Below, piece after piece: positions 40,485 through 48,676 of a stretch of 64,000 nt of DNA. How positions within the stretch are numbered: the first letter of the stretch is position 1; each line of letters opens with the position of its first letter. The notes beneath the pieces were generated by a model. The model had not been told where the DNA came from. It made no database searches and saw only the letters and a list, made by a program, of their open reading frames with translations. This stretch comes from Vibrio ostreae. Its GTDB lineage: Bacteria; Pseudomonadota; Gammaproteobacteria; Enterobacterales; Vibrionaceae. Location of the stretch: the NCBI RefSeq assembly GCF_019226825.1, contig NZ_CP076643.1:3162001-3226000 (forward strand). Direction: 5' to 3'. The translations under genes and the position numbers were made by a program.

Positions 40485-41449
40485 AAAAACTTCTGATCAG
40501 TGCTCTGGCGCTGTTCAGCTTGAGTGCATCGCCAGTCTTTGCTGAGGATTCCTCAGCAAAGACTTTGTTGCATCAGATGAACGAAGCCAGTCAGCACCTC
40601 AATTACGAGCTGTCCTATATCCTGATTAAGAAAAACAGCATTGAACCTTTGCTGTATCGCCATGCGCGGGAAAAAGACAATCAGCAACTGGCCCATTTGG
40701 TTTACCTCAGCGGGCCGGTGCGTGAAGTGATCCGGCGTGGTAATGAGGTCAGTTATGTCGAGCCGGGCGTAGAACCCTTTACCATTGAATCTGGTAACAT
40801 GGTCGCGCCGACCATTCCGATGCTCAACAGTGATGTGGCTGAGATCAGCCAGTATTACGACTTTGTCAAAGTCGGCCGCGCACGTGAAGCCGGTACGGCA
40901 TGTCAGGTACTGCGCGTAGTGCCGAAAGATGGGCTGCGTTACTCGTACGTGTTATGGGTCGATGAAAATAGTCACCTGCCGCTGCGCGCCGATTTGGTCG
41001 ATCGTGACGGAGAAGTACTGGAACAGTACCGCACGATTTCTTATTCTATCAGCGACCAGTTGGTGGAGATGATGTCCGGCCTGAATAAGGTGCAGTTACC
41101 TGAAGTGCTGTCGCTGCCGAAAGGTAACATTGAGGATACTTTCTGGTCTGTTGGCTGGACACCGGAAGGGTTTAAACCTCTCGAGCTTAACCGCTACCGC
41201 ATGGCCATTACCGAGCGGGTCGTGGAAAGCCAGATGTTCTCAGATGGTCTGTTCAGCTTCTCGGTGTACGTCTCGGACAGTGACAACTTCTCCCTCAAGG
41301 GACAATTGGTTCGTCAGGGCCGGCGCACACTGCACAGTTTTGTGAAAGGTAACAACGAAATTTCGGTTGTGGGTGATATCCCGCCGGATACTGCCAAGCG
41401 TATTGCGCAGTCTGTGACCTTTAAGGCCCATGAGGAAGCCAAACCATGA
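40481..41449 (+). CDS. rseB: Sigma-E regulatory protein RseB
   Basis: RseB (MucB), 322 residues, a periplasmic protein with signal peptide (MKKLLISALALFSLSASPVFA). It binds RseA and protects it from DegS; lipopolysaccharide displaces it during stress. The N-terminal LolA-like domain (ASQHLNYELSYILIKKNSIEPLLYRHA) and the C-terminal MucB domain (FWSVGWTPEGFKPL, VVGDIPPDTAKRIAQSV) are visible. Both ends overlap neighbouring genes, marking tight translation coupling. Confidence 0.95.
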   Translation: MKKLLISALALFSLSASPVFAEDSSAKTLLHQMNEASQHLNYELSYILIKKNSIEPLLYRHAREKDNQQLAHLVYLSGPVREVIRRGNEVSYVEPGVEPFTIESGNMVAPTIPMLNSDVAEISQYYDFVKVGRAREAGTACQVLRVVPKDGLRYSYVLWVDENSHLPLRADLVDRDGEVLEQYRTISYSISDQLVEMMSGLNKVQLPEVLSLPKGNIEDTFWSVGWTPEGFKPLELNRYRMAITERVVESQMFSDGLFSFSVYVSDSDNFSLKGQLVRQGRRTLHSFVKGNNEISVVGDIPPDTAKRIAQSVTFKAHEEAKP

Positions 41450-41916
41450 TGACCGCACTTGCTACCGTGACCGATGTGCACAGCCAGCGAAATGGCTACC
41501 ACATTGCGCTCAGTTGTGAACAAAAAACCAGTTGCAGCAGCTGCGCGTCAGCCAAAAGCTGCGGCACGGGAATTGTGTCCAAAGCGGTTGGCAAAAAGTC
41601 GCTGTTGTGGCAGCTCGATACCGAGCAAAAAGTCACACCGGGTCAGGTGGTGGAAATCGGTTTTCCGGAAAAAAGTCTGCTTCAGTCGGCGGCACTGGTT
41701 TATCTGCTGCCTCTGGTCATGATGATCCTGGGTGCCTGGCTTGGTGATGCCTGGCTGGCGCCTGCGCTCGGTGCGGGAGAAGGCGTGACGATTGCCTGCT
41801 CGGCACTGTTTATCGGTGTTGGGATTGCTCTTGCCAAGCGCTGGTCGGTGAATCTGGAACGGCGCAGTGCGCAGGAAGTGATCTTGGTCCGGATTCTGGG
41901 CGAGCCGATTGCTTAG
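41446..41916 (+). CDS. rseC: SoxR-reducing system / sigma-E operon protein RseC
   Basis: RseC, 156 residues, an inner-membrane protein with a cysteine-rich N-terminal part (CEQKTSCSSCASAKSCGTG) and two transmembrane helices (about residues 78-95 and 100-125). In E. coli it assists SoxR reduction together with the Rsx complex and has a small effect on sigma-E. It ends the operon and runs directly into an 18-base tandem repeat. Confidence 0.93.
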   Translation: MMTALATVTDVHSQRNGYHIALSCEQKTSCSSCASAKSCGTGIVSKAVGKKSLLWQLDTEQKVTPGQVVEIGFPEKSLLQSAALVYLLPLVMMILGAWLGDAWLAPALGAGEGVTIACSALFIGVGIALAKRWSVNLERRSAQEVILVRILGEPIA

Positions 41917-42022
41917 TCGGTTAGCAATTTTGGGTCGGTTAGCAATTTGGGGTCGGTTAGCTGCTTTTGGCCGGCCAGCGACCTTGGTCCGTAAACAACC
42001 TTGGTCTGTTCACAACCTTGCC
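41916..42022 (+). repeat. Six-copy degenerate tandem repeat (about 18 bases) after rseC
   Basis: Units at 41916, 41934, 41952, 41971, 41988 and 42005, each 17-19 bases. The first two are nearly identical (GTCGGTTAGCAATTTTGG, GTCGGTTAGCAATTTGGG); later units drift but keep the T-GG end. The block starts on the last base of the rseC stop. A frame across it repeats G-R-L-A but has only a TTG start and no family resemblance, so I do not call a gene. Confidence 0.85.
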
Positions 42023-42096
42023 TCAGCGGGGATCACTTTGCTTGGCTGGCTTGCGACTATACCTGACTTAGCCTGCCGGGCTCGCGTTCATCTCAT

Positions 42097-42130
42097 CCCA
42101 ATTTATGATGCGAACCCCAACGAAATTGGG
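42097..42130 (+). other. Hairpin between rseC and lepA
   Basis: CCCAATTT (42097-42104) pairs with AAATTGGG (42123-42130) around an 18-base loop. There is no T-run, so it may be only a weak terminator of the rse operon or a processing stem. Confidence 0.35.
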
Positions 42131-42215
42131 TAGAATCGGCCAACTTGAATGAAATGCCGCCAGCTGCGGTATTTCTTATGTCCTAATTTGCAAAGAGTTT
42201 AGTCATCCCAAACCT

Positions 42216-44009
42216 ATGAAGCACATTCGTAACTTTTCGATTATCGCCCACATTGACCATGGCAAATCGACCCTGTCTGACCGTTTGATCCAAGTGTGTG
42301 GTGGATTAACCGACCGTGAAATGGCCGAGCAAGTTCTGGATTCCATGGACCTTGAACGTGAGCGTGGCATCACCATCAAAGCGCAGAGTGTGACTCTCGA
42401 CTACAAAGCAAAAGATGGCGAAACCTATCAACTGAACTTTATCGACACTCCGGGGCACGTTGACTTCTCGTATGAAGTCTCGCGTTCACTGGCCGCCTGT
42501 GAAGGTGCGCTGCTGGTGGTCGATGCCGGTCAGGGTGTCGAAGCCCAGACTCTGGCTAACTGTTACACCGCGATTGAGATGGATCTGGAAGTTGTCCCCA
42601 TCCTGAACAAAATCGACCTGCCGGCGGCAGAGCCTGAGCGTGTAGCCGAAGAGATTGAAGACATCGTCGGTATCGATGCTATCGATGCGGTGCGCTGTTC
42701 GGCCAAAACCGGCCTCGGCGTTGACGATGTGCTGGAAAAAATCGTCTCTGATATTCCGGCGCCAGTCGGCGACCCGGATGCACCACTGCAAGCTTTGATC
42801 ATTGACTCCTGGTTCGATAACTACCTGGGCGTGGTTTCTCTGGTCCGGATTAAAAACGGCAAGCTGAAGAAAAACGACAAGATCAAAGTGATGAGTACCG
42901 GCCAGGTATGGGGCGTTGACCGTCTCGGGATCTTTACTCCCAAACAAGTCGACGGCACTGAACTGGAAACCGGTGAAGTGGGCTGGGTGGTGTGCGGTAT
43001 TAAAGACATCCTCGGCGCGCCAGTCGGTGATACGCTGACGCTGGCCAAAAACGGCTGTGAAAAAGCCCTGCCAGGCTTTAAGAAAGTCAAACCTCAGGTT
43101 TACGCGGGTCTGTTCCCGGTATCTTCTGATGATTATGAAGCATTTCGTGATGCGCTGGGCAAACTGAGCCTGAATGACGCGTCACTGTTCTACGAGCCAG
43201 AAACGTCTGCGGCACTGGGCTTTGGTTTCCGTTGTGGCTTCCTTGGTATGCTGCACATGGAGATCATCCAGGAGCGTCTTGAGCGCGAGTACGATCTGGA
43301 TCTGATCACCACCGCACCGACGGTAGTGTATGAAGTACTGAAAACCGACAACGAGATCATGTACGTTGACAGCCCGGCGAAACTGCCTGCTATCAATGAT
43401 ATCGAAGAAATTCGTGAGCCGATTGCCCGTTGTAACATCCTGGTACCGACAGAATACCTGGGTAACGTGATTACCCTGTGTGTGGAAAAACGCGGTACAC
43501 AGGTCGACATGGTGTATCACGGTAATCAGGTCGCCCTGACTTACGATGTCCCTATGGCTGAAGTGGTCCTGGACTTCTTCGATCGTCTGAAATCGACTTC
43601 GCGCGGTTATGCGTCTCTGGATTACGGCTTCCAGCGCTTTGAAGCGTCAAGCATGGTTCGGGTTGACGTGTTGCTCAACGGCGACAAAGTAGACGCGCTG
43701 GCGATCATCACTCACAAAGATCAGTCCCAGACCCGTGGTCGTCTGCTGGTTGAGAAGATGAAAGAGTTCATTCCGCGCCAGATGTTTGATATCGCGATTC
43801 AGGCAGCGATCGGTAACCACATCATCGCCCGTTCAACCGTGAAACAGCTACGTAAGAACGTACTGGCGAAGTGTTACGGTGGTGACGTGAGTCGTAAGAA
43901 GAAGCTGTTGAAGAAACAGAAAGAAGGTAAGAAACGCATGAAGCAAATCGGTAACGTTGAGCTGCCGCAAGAAGCGTTCCTGGCCATTCTGCACGTTGGC
44001 AAAGACTAA
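42216..44009 (+). CDS. lepA: Elongation factor 4 (LepA), back-translocating GTPase
   Basis: LepA, 597 residues. A ribosomal GTPase related to EF-G, thought to aid 30S assembly or rescue stalled ribosomes. The GTP-binding motifs are AHIDHGKST (G1), the GITIK effector region, DTPGHVDF (G3) and NKIDL (G4). EF-G-like domains and the LepA-specific C-terminal domain ([39 protein letters not shown]) are complete. It precedes lepB, its usual partner. Confidence 0.98.
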   Translation: MKHIRNFSIIAHIDHGKSTLSDRLIQVCGGLTDREMAEQVLDSMDLERERGITIKAQSVTLDYKAKDGETYQLNFIDTPGHVDFSYEVSRSLAACEGALLVVDAGQGVEAQTLANCYTAIEMDLEVVPILNKIDLPAAEPERVAEEIEDIVGIDAIDAVRCSAKTGLGVDDVLEKIVSDIPAPVGDPDAPLQALIIDSWFDNYLGVVSLVRIKNGKLKKNDKIKVMSTGQVWGVDRLGIFTPKQVDGTELETGEVGWVVCGIKDILGAPVGDTLTLAKNGCEKALPGFKKVKPQVYAGLFPVSSDDYEAFRDALGKLSLNDASLFYEPETSAALGFGFRCGFLGMLHMEIIQERLEREYDLDLITTAPTVVYEVLKTDNEIMYVDSPAKLPAINDIEEIREPIARCNILVPTEYLGNVITLCVEKRGTQVDMVYHGNQVALTYDVPMAEVVLDFFDRLKSTSRGYASLDYGFQRFEASSMVRVDVLLNGDKVDALAIITHKDQSQTRGRLLVEKMKEFIPRQMFDIAIQAAIGNHIIARSTVKQLRKNVLAKCYGGDVSRKKKLLKKQKEGKKRMKQIGNVELPQEAFLAILHVGKD

Positions 44010-44048
44010 ACCTCGTCAGGGGATGTCTGGTAGATTGCATTAACTCTC

Positions 44049-44087
44049 AAGTGAAAGGGTCCCGGCTCTTTCACTTTCGTATTTTTT
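44049..44087 (+). terminator. Hairpin with T-run between lepA and lepB
   Basis: AAGTGAAAG (44049-44057) pairs perfectly with CTTTCACTT (44068-44076), followed by TCGTATTTTTT. It looks like a terminator inside the operon, so part of the lepA transcript may stop here. Confidence 0.65.
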
Positions 44088-44102
44088 AGATAAGGGAAGT
44101 CA

Positions 44103-44999
44103 ATGGCGAATACATTTTCACTCATTCTGGTCATCGTCACGCTTGTGACCGGTGTCATCTGGGCACTGGAGAAGTGGCTATGGGCGAAGAAACGGCACGC
44201 GAAAGTGGCGCAGCTGCAAAGTGAAACCAATGGTATTGATGCCAGTCTGACTGCCAAAATCCATCCGCAGCCATGGTGGGTAGAGAACTCGGTTTCTATC
44301 TTCCCGGTTATCGCTTTTGTCTTGGTGTTGCGCTCATTTATTTTTGAACCGTTTCAGATCCCGTCCGGTTCTATGATGCCAACCCTGCTGGTCGGCGATT
44401 TTATCCTGGTTGAGAAGTATGCCTACGGCCTGAAAGATCCGGTCTGGCGTACTCAGCTGCTGGAAACCGGCAAACCAGAGCGTGGCGATGTGGTGGTATT
44501 TAAATATCCGAAAAATCCGAGCATTGATTACATCAAGCGTGTGGTTGGTATGCCGGGCGATACGGTACGTTACAGCAGCACCAAAGAGGTGTGTATCCAG
44601 CCGCAGGGTCAGTCGCAATGTAAGCCGGTCAAGTTGTCGAACGTGGTGGAAAGTGAATTTATTCAGAATAATGTACCGCTGATCAAGCTCGACGAGCAGT
44701 TGGGTGACGTACAGCACAACATTCTGATTAACCCGCTGCGCATTGATAACGTCAACGAATATGAACCGCGTCACGGCGTGAATGAGTGGGTGGTTCCGCA
44801 GGGGCACTATTTTGTTATGGGTGATAACCGTGACAACAGTGCTGACAGCCGTTACTGGGGCTTTGTGCCAGAGCAGAACTTAGTCGGTAAAGCGGTGGCA
44901 ATCTGGATCAGTTTTGAGTTCGAACGCTCAGCTGACAGTGTATTACCAGCGTGGATCCCAACCGGTGTGCGTTTTAATCGCATCGGAGCTATTAACTAG
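44103..44999 (+). CDS. lepB: Signal peptidase I
   Basis: LepB, 298 residues, cuts signal peptides from exported proteins at the outer face of the inner membrane. Two N-terminal transmembrane helices (about residues 4-22 and 64-80) are followed by the catalytic domain: Ser90 in [12 protein letters not shown] and Lys145 in [12 protein letters not shown], and the later boxes [20 protein letters not shown]. Numbering agrees with E. coli. It follows lepA and precedes rnc. Confidence 0.97.
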   Translation: MANTFSLILVIVTLVTGVIWALEKWLWAKKRHAKVAQLQSETNGIDASLTAKIHPQPWWVENSVSIFPVIAFVLVLRSFIFEPFQIPSGSMMPTLLVGDFILVEKYAYGLKDPVWRTQLLETGKPERGDVVVFKYPKNPSIDYIKRVVGMPGDTVRYSSTKEVCIQPQGQSQCKPVKLSNVVESEFIQNNVPLIKLDEQLGDVQHNILINPLRIDNVNEYEPRHGVNEWVVPQGHYFVMGDNRDNSADSRYWGFVPEQNLVGKAVAIWISFEFERSADSVLPAWIPTGVRFNRIGAIN

Positions 45000-45034
45000 G
45001 TCGGCGCGCGCCGGCCACAACACATCGAGAGAGC

Positions 45035-45712
45035 ATGAATTCTCCAATTAGTAGATTAGAAACTAAGCTCGGGTATCAGTTTAATGATCCCGAGTTTATC
45101 GCCCTGGCGCTGACTCACCGCAGCGCCAACGGTAAACACAATGAACGTCTTGAGTTTCTGGGCGATTCAATTTTAAGTTTTGTCATTGCTGACGATCTTT
45201 ACCATCGTTTCCCGAAAGTAAACGAAGGCGACATGAGCCGTATGCGTGCCACTCTGGTGCGTGGTAATACGCTGGCAGAACTGGGTCGTGAATTCGACTT
45301 AGGAGATTACTTAAAATTAGGTCCAGGCGAGTTGAAGAGTGGCGGTTTCCGTCGTGATTCAATTCTGGCCGATGCCGTAGAAGCCATCATAGGCGCGATT
45401 TACCTCGATAGTGATATCGAAGTTGTGCGCGGTATTGTGCTGAGCTGGTATCAGTCGCGCCTGGACGCCATCAAACCGGGGGTTTCACAGAAAGACCCGA
45501 AAACGCGTCTGCAAGAGTTCCTGCAGGGCAGAAGAAAACCGCTGCCTGTCTACACAGTGACTAATATTAAAGGTGAAGCACACAACCAGGAGTTTACTGT
45601 GGCGTGTGACGTAGCAGGCATCGGACAGCCTGTGATCGGTAAAGGAACCAGCCGCCGCAAGGCAGAACAAGCGGCTGCGGAAACGGCACTAGAGCAATTA
45701 AGCAATGGCTGA
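45035..45712 (+). CDS. rnc: Ribonuclease III
   Basis: RNase III, 225 residues, cuts double-stranded RNA, for example in rRNA precursors. The signature [20 protein letters not shown] with the catalytic acidic residues is near residue 38, and the C-terminal double-stranded RNA-binding domain ([40 protein letters not shown]) is complete. Its end overlaps era by eight bases. Confidence 0.97.
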   Translation: MNSPISRLETKLGYQFNDPEFIALALTHRSANGKHNERLEFLGDSILSFVIADDLYHRFPKVNEGDMSRMRATLVRGNTLAELGREFDLGDYLKLGPGELKSGGFRRDSILADAVEAIIGAIYLDSDIEVVRGIVLSWYQSRLDAIKPGVSQKDPKTRLQEFLQGRRKPLPVYTVTNIKGEAHNQEFTVACDVAGIGQPVIGKGTSRRKAEQAAAETALEQLSNG

Positions 45713-46670
45713 GCAAGAATTTGATATTGATGCGTTCTTCGCATCCAGTGGTGAGCCAACCAGTTCACCAGACAACCAACACTGTGGCTTTATCGCCATC
45801 GTTGGCCGCCCGAACGTGGGCAAATCGACCCTGCTGAATAACCTGCTGGGCCAGAAGATTTCTATCACGTCGCGTAAGCCGCAGACGACGCGTCACCGTA
45901 TCATGGGTGTTGAGACGGAAGGTGACTACCAGGCGATTTTCGTTGACACGCCGGGGCTGCACATCGAAGAGAAACGCGCCATCAACCGCCTGATGAACCG
46001 TGCTGCCAGCAGCTCACTGAGTGACGTGAACCTGGTGCTGTTTGTGGTGGAAGGGACGCACTGGACTGACGATGACGAAATGGTACTGACCAAGCTGAGA
46101 AATGCTAATTTCCCAGTGGTGCTGTGTGTCAATAAAGTCGATAACGTCAAAGACCGTAATGAAGTGATGCTGCACATGCAGGAGCTGTCTAAGCTGATGG
46201 ATTTTGTTGATGTGGTGCCGATTTCGGCTAAGCACAGTAAAAACATTGATGTGCTGCGCAAACATGTGCGCGCGCACCTGCCAAAAGCGGTGCACCACTT
46301 CCCGGAAGAGTATGTGACCGACCGTTCACAGCGTTTCATGGCATCAGAGATCATTCGTGAGAAACTGATGCGCTTTACCGGTGACGAACTGCCGTATTCG
46401 GTCACGGTGGAAATCGAACGTTTCGATTACAACCCGGACAACGACGGTTTCCATATCAACGCCCTGATCCTGGTCGAACGTATCGGTCAGAAGAAAATGG
46501 TGATTGGTAACAAGGGTGAAAAGATCAAAACCATCGGCCGTGAAGCCCGCCTCGATATGGAAGAGCTGTTCGGACGTAAGGTGTATCTGGAAACCTGGGT
46601 GAAAGTCAAATCCGGCTGGGCCGACGATGAACGTGCGCTGCGTTCACTCGGTTACATCGACGACCTGTAA
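45705..46670 (+). CDS. era: GTPase Era
   Basis: Era, 321 residues, a GTPase that binds the 3' end of 16S rRNA and helps 30S maturation. Motifs: [33 protein letters not shown] (G1-G2), DTPGLH (G3), NKVD (G4), and a KH domain ([29 protein letters not shown]) at the C-terminus. An N-terminal extension of about 25 residues precedes the G domain, as in other vibrios. Overlap with rnc suggests coupled translation. Confidence 0.97.
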   Translation: MAEQEFDIDAFFASSGEPTSSPDNQHCGFIAIVGRPNVGKSTLLNNLLGQKISITSRKPQTTRHRIMGVETEGDYQAIFVDTPGLHIEEKRAINRLMNRAASSSLSDVNLVLFVVEGTHWTDDDEMVLTKLRNANFPVVLCVNKVDNVKDRNEVMLHMQELSKLMDFVDVVPISAKHSKNIDVLRKHVRAHLPKAVHHFPEEYVTDRSQRFMASEIIREKLMRFTGDELPYSVTVEIERFDYNPDNDGFHINALILVERIGQKKMVIGNKGEKIKTIGREARLDMEELFGRKVYLETWVKVKSGWADDERALRSLGYIDDL

Positions 46671-46679
46671 TCGTTTCTG

Positions 46680-46703
46680 CACTGGCTCCTTTGGGAGCCA
46701 GTG
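46680..46703 (+). other. Strong hairpin between era and recO
   Basis: CACTGGCTCC (46680-46689) pairs perfectly with GGAGCCAGTG (46694-46703), with a four-base loop. There is no T-run. It may reduce read-through or protect the 3' end of the upstream message. Confidence 0.55.
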
Positions 46704-46770
46704 TGCTCTTATCCCGTCTTATTCATAAGCTCCCGCGCATCTGTTCGCGCTTTCAGAGGGTTGACCACCA

Positions 46771-47496
46771 ATGTCAGAGGGTTTACAACGCTGTTTTGTC
46801 CTTCATCGACGTCCTTACAGTGAGTCGAGCCTGATTCTGGATGTGTTCAGCGAAGAATATGGTCGCCTGACCCTGATCGCCAAAGGCGCGCGCAGCAAAC
46901 GTTCCAATCTAAAAGGTGCGCTGCAGCCGTTTACTCCCTTACTGCTCAAATGGTCCGGCAACAGCTCGATGAAAACCCTGCGCCAGGCCGAAGCCATCAG
47001 TCTTGGCCTGCCGCTGCATGGTATCCATCTCTATTCAGCCATGTATGTTAACGAGCTGATCGGGCGAGTATTGGCGCCGGAAGTGCCGTTTCCCGGCCTG
47101 TTTCATGACTATCTACTGGTCCTGACTGAGCTGGCACAGAGTGACAATCCCGAGCCGGCGCTGCGCCGCTTTGAACTCGCCTTGTTGTCCAATATGGGCT
47201 ACGGCGTCGATTTCCTGCATTGCGCCGGTAGCGGTGAGCCGGTCGACCCAGATATGACTTATCGTTATCGTGAGCAAAAAGGCTTTATTGCTTCGGTGCG
47301 GCGCGATAATCTGACTTTTGCCGGTAATGAGCTGATTGCCATCAGTGAACGGCGCTTTACCACCAAAGAGCAGCTGCAGGCGGCAAAACGCTTTACACGC
47401 ATTGCCTTAAAGCCGTATCTTGGCGGCAAACCTTTAAAAAGCCGGGAGTTGTTTCGGCAAGTCCTTCAACCCAGAGCACGGAGTATAGGAAAATGA
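46771..47496 (+). CDS. recO: DNA repair protein RecO
   Basis: RecO, 241 residues, anneals single strands and, with RecR, helps load RecA in the RecFOR pathway. The N-terminal OB-fold is seen in [34 protein letters not shown] and the helical middle part in [23 protein letters not shown], which keeps one of the cysteines seen in some relatives. Its stop overlaps the pdxJ start (ATGA). Confidence 0.95.
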   Translation: MSEGLQRCFVLHRRPYSESSLILDVFSEEYGRLTLIAKGARSKRSNLKGALQPFTPLLLKWSGNSSMKTLRQAEAISLGLPLHGIHLYSAMYVNELIGRVLAPEVPFPGLFHDYLLVLTELAQSDNPEPALRRFELALLSNMGYGVDFLHCAGSGEPVDPDMTYRYREQKGFIASVRRDNLTFAGNELIAISERRFTTKEQLQAAKRFTRIALKPYLGGKPLKSRELFRQVLQPRARSIGK

Positions 47497-48224
47497 GCTC
47501 AATTCTTTTAGGTGTGAATATCGACCACGTGGCCACTTTGCGTAACGCGCGCGGCACCAAGTATCCGGATCCTGTCCATGCCGCCGAGATCGCAGAGCGC
47601 GCTGGCGCTGATGGCATCACCATTCACCTGCGAGAAGATCGTCGCCATATCCTTGACCGTGATGTACGCATTCTGCGTGAAACGATTCAGACCCGTATGA
47701 ACCTGGAGATGGCCGTCACAGATGAAATGGTTGAAATTGCGTTGCAAACCCAGCCGGAGTTTGTCTGTCTGGTGCCGGAGAAGCGGGAAGAACTGACCAC
47801 AGAAGGTGGCCTGAACGTTGTGGGTCAGCTGGAAAAAGTTAAAGCCGCGACTCACAAGTTGAGCCAGGCAGGAATTAAAGTGTCGCTGTTTATCGATGCT
47901 GATCGCGAACAGATTGATGCCGCAAAAGCCTGTGGCGCGCCGTTTATCGAGCTGCACACCGGCCATTATGCCGATGCTGAAAACGAAGCTGAGCAGCAGA
48001 GTGAACTGAAGAAAATCGCAGCAGCAGCGAGCTATGCTGCCGATCAGGGCATCACGGTGAATGCCGGTCACGGTCTGACTTACCACAACGTAGCCGCGAT
48101 CGCTGCGATCCCGGAAATTTATGAACTCAACATCGGTCACTCGATCATCGGGCGTGCGGTGTTTGATGGCCTGGCAAAAGCTGTCGCGGATATGAAAGCC
48201 GTGATGGAAGCGGCACGCCGTTAA
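47493..48224 (+). CDS. pdxJ: Pyridoxine 5'-phosphate synthase
   Basis: PdxJ, 243 residues, a TIM-barrel enzyme that closes the pyridine ring of vitamin B6 from deoxyxylulose phosphate and an aminoacetone phosphate. Marks are [39 protein letters not shown] [13 protein letters not shown] and [17 protein letters not shown]. It overlaps recO and is followed 14 bases later by acpS, the common order. Confidence 0.97.
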   Translation: MSSILLGVNIDHVATLRNARGTKYPDPVHAAEIAERAGADGITIHLREDRRHILDRDVRILRETIQTRMNLEMAVTDEMVEIALQTQPEFVCLVPEKREELTTEGGLNVVGQLEKVKAATHKLSQAGIKVSLFIDADREQIDAAKACGAPFIELHTGHYADAENEAEQQSELKKIAAAASYAADQGITVNAGHGLTYHNVAAIAAIPEIYELNIGHSIIGRAVFDGLAKAVADMKAVMEAARR

Positions 48225-48238
48225 TTCCGGTATTTAGC

Positions 48239-48616
48239 ATGATTGTTGGTTTAGGGACGGATATTGCGGAAATCGCGCGCATCGAGCAGGTGTTGGCCCG
48301 CAGCGGGACGGCATTTGCGGCGCGCATTCTGACGCCGCAGGAGCTGGCGTTGTTCGCGGCGCGCAAACAGCAGAGCCGTTTTCTCGCTAAGCGTTTTGCC
48401 GCCAAAGAAGCCGCATCAAAAGCGCTCGGTACCGGGATTGCTGGCGGGGTCAGTTTTCAGGATTTCATCATCAGTAATGATGAGCTGGGTAAACCTGTGC
48501 TGAGCCTGCAGGGTAAAGCCGCCGAGCTGGCTGCAGGCGCAGGTGTCACCGCGCTGCATCTGTCGATTTCTGATGAACGTCATTACGCGGTGGCGACCGT
48601 TATTCTTGAATCCTGA
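48239..48616 (+). CDS. acpS: Holo-[acyl-carrier-protein] synthase
   Basis: AcpS, 125 residues, moves the phosphopantetheine arm from CoA to acyl carrier protein, essential for fatty acid synthesis. The family motifs [15 protein letters not shown] (metal-binding Asp) and [20 protein letters not shown] (catalytic Glu) are complete. It is the last gene of the lepA-to-acpS cluster, closed by a bidirectional terminator. Confidence 0.97.
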   Translation: MIVGLGTDIAEIARIEQVLARSGTAFAARILTPQELALFAARKQQSRFLAKRFAAKEAASKALGTGIAGGVSFQDFIISNDELGKPVLSLQGKAAELAAGAGVTALHLSISDERHYAVATVILES

Positions 48617-48640
48617 GCTGAACGCGGCTGAGCGGTGAAT

Positions 48641-48671
48641 AAAAAGAGGTGCCTTTGTGGCACCTCTTTTT
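48641..48671. terminator. Bidirectional terminator between acpS and barA
   Basis: AAAAAGAGGTGCC pairs with GGCACCTCTTTTT, with A- and T-runs on both sides, between convergent genes. Confidence 0.95.
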
Positions 48672-48676
48672 ATTTG

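Noticed and set aside
41909..42133. 74-codon frame with G-R-L-A repeats after rseC
   Set aside because: The pattern only reflects the 18-base DNA repeat; the start is TTG inside rseC and the repeat contains 17- and 19-base units that break the period.
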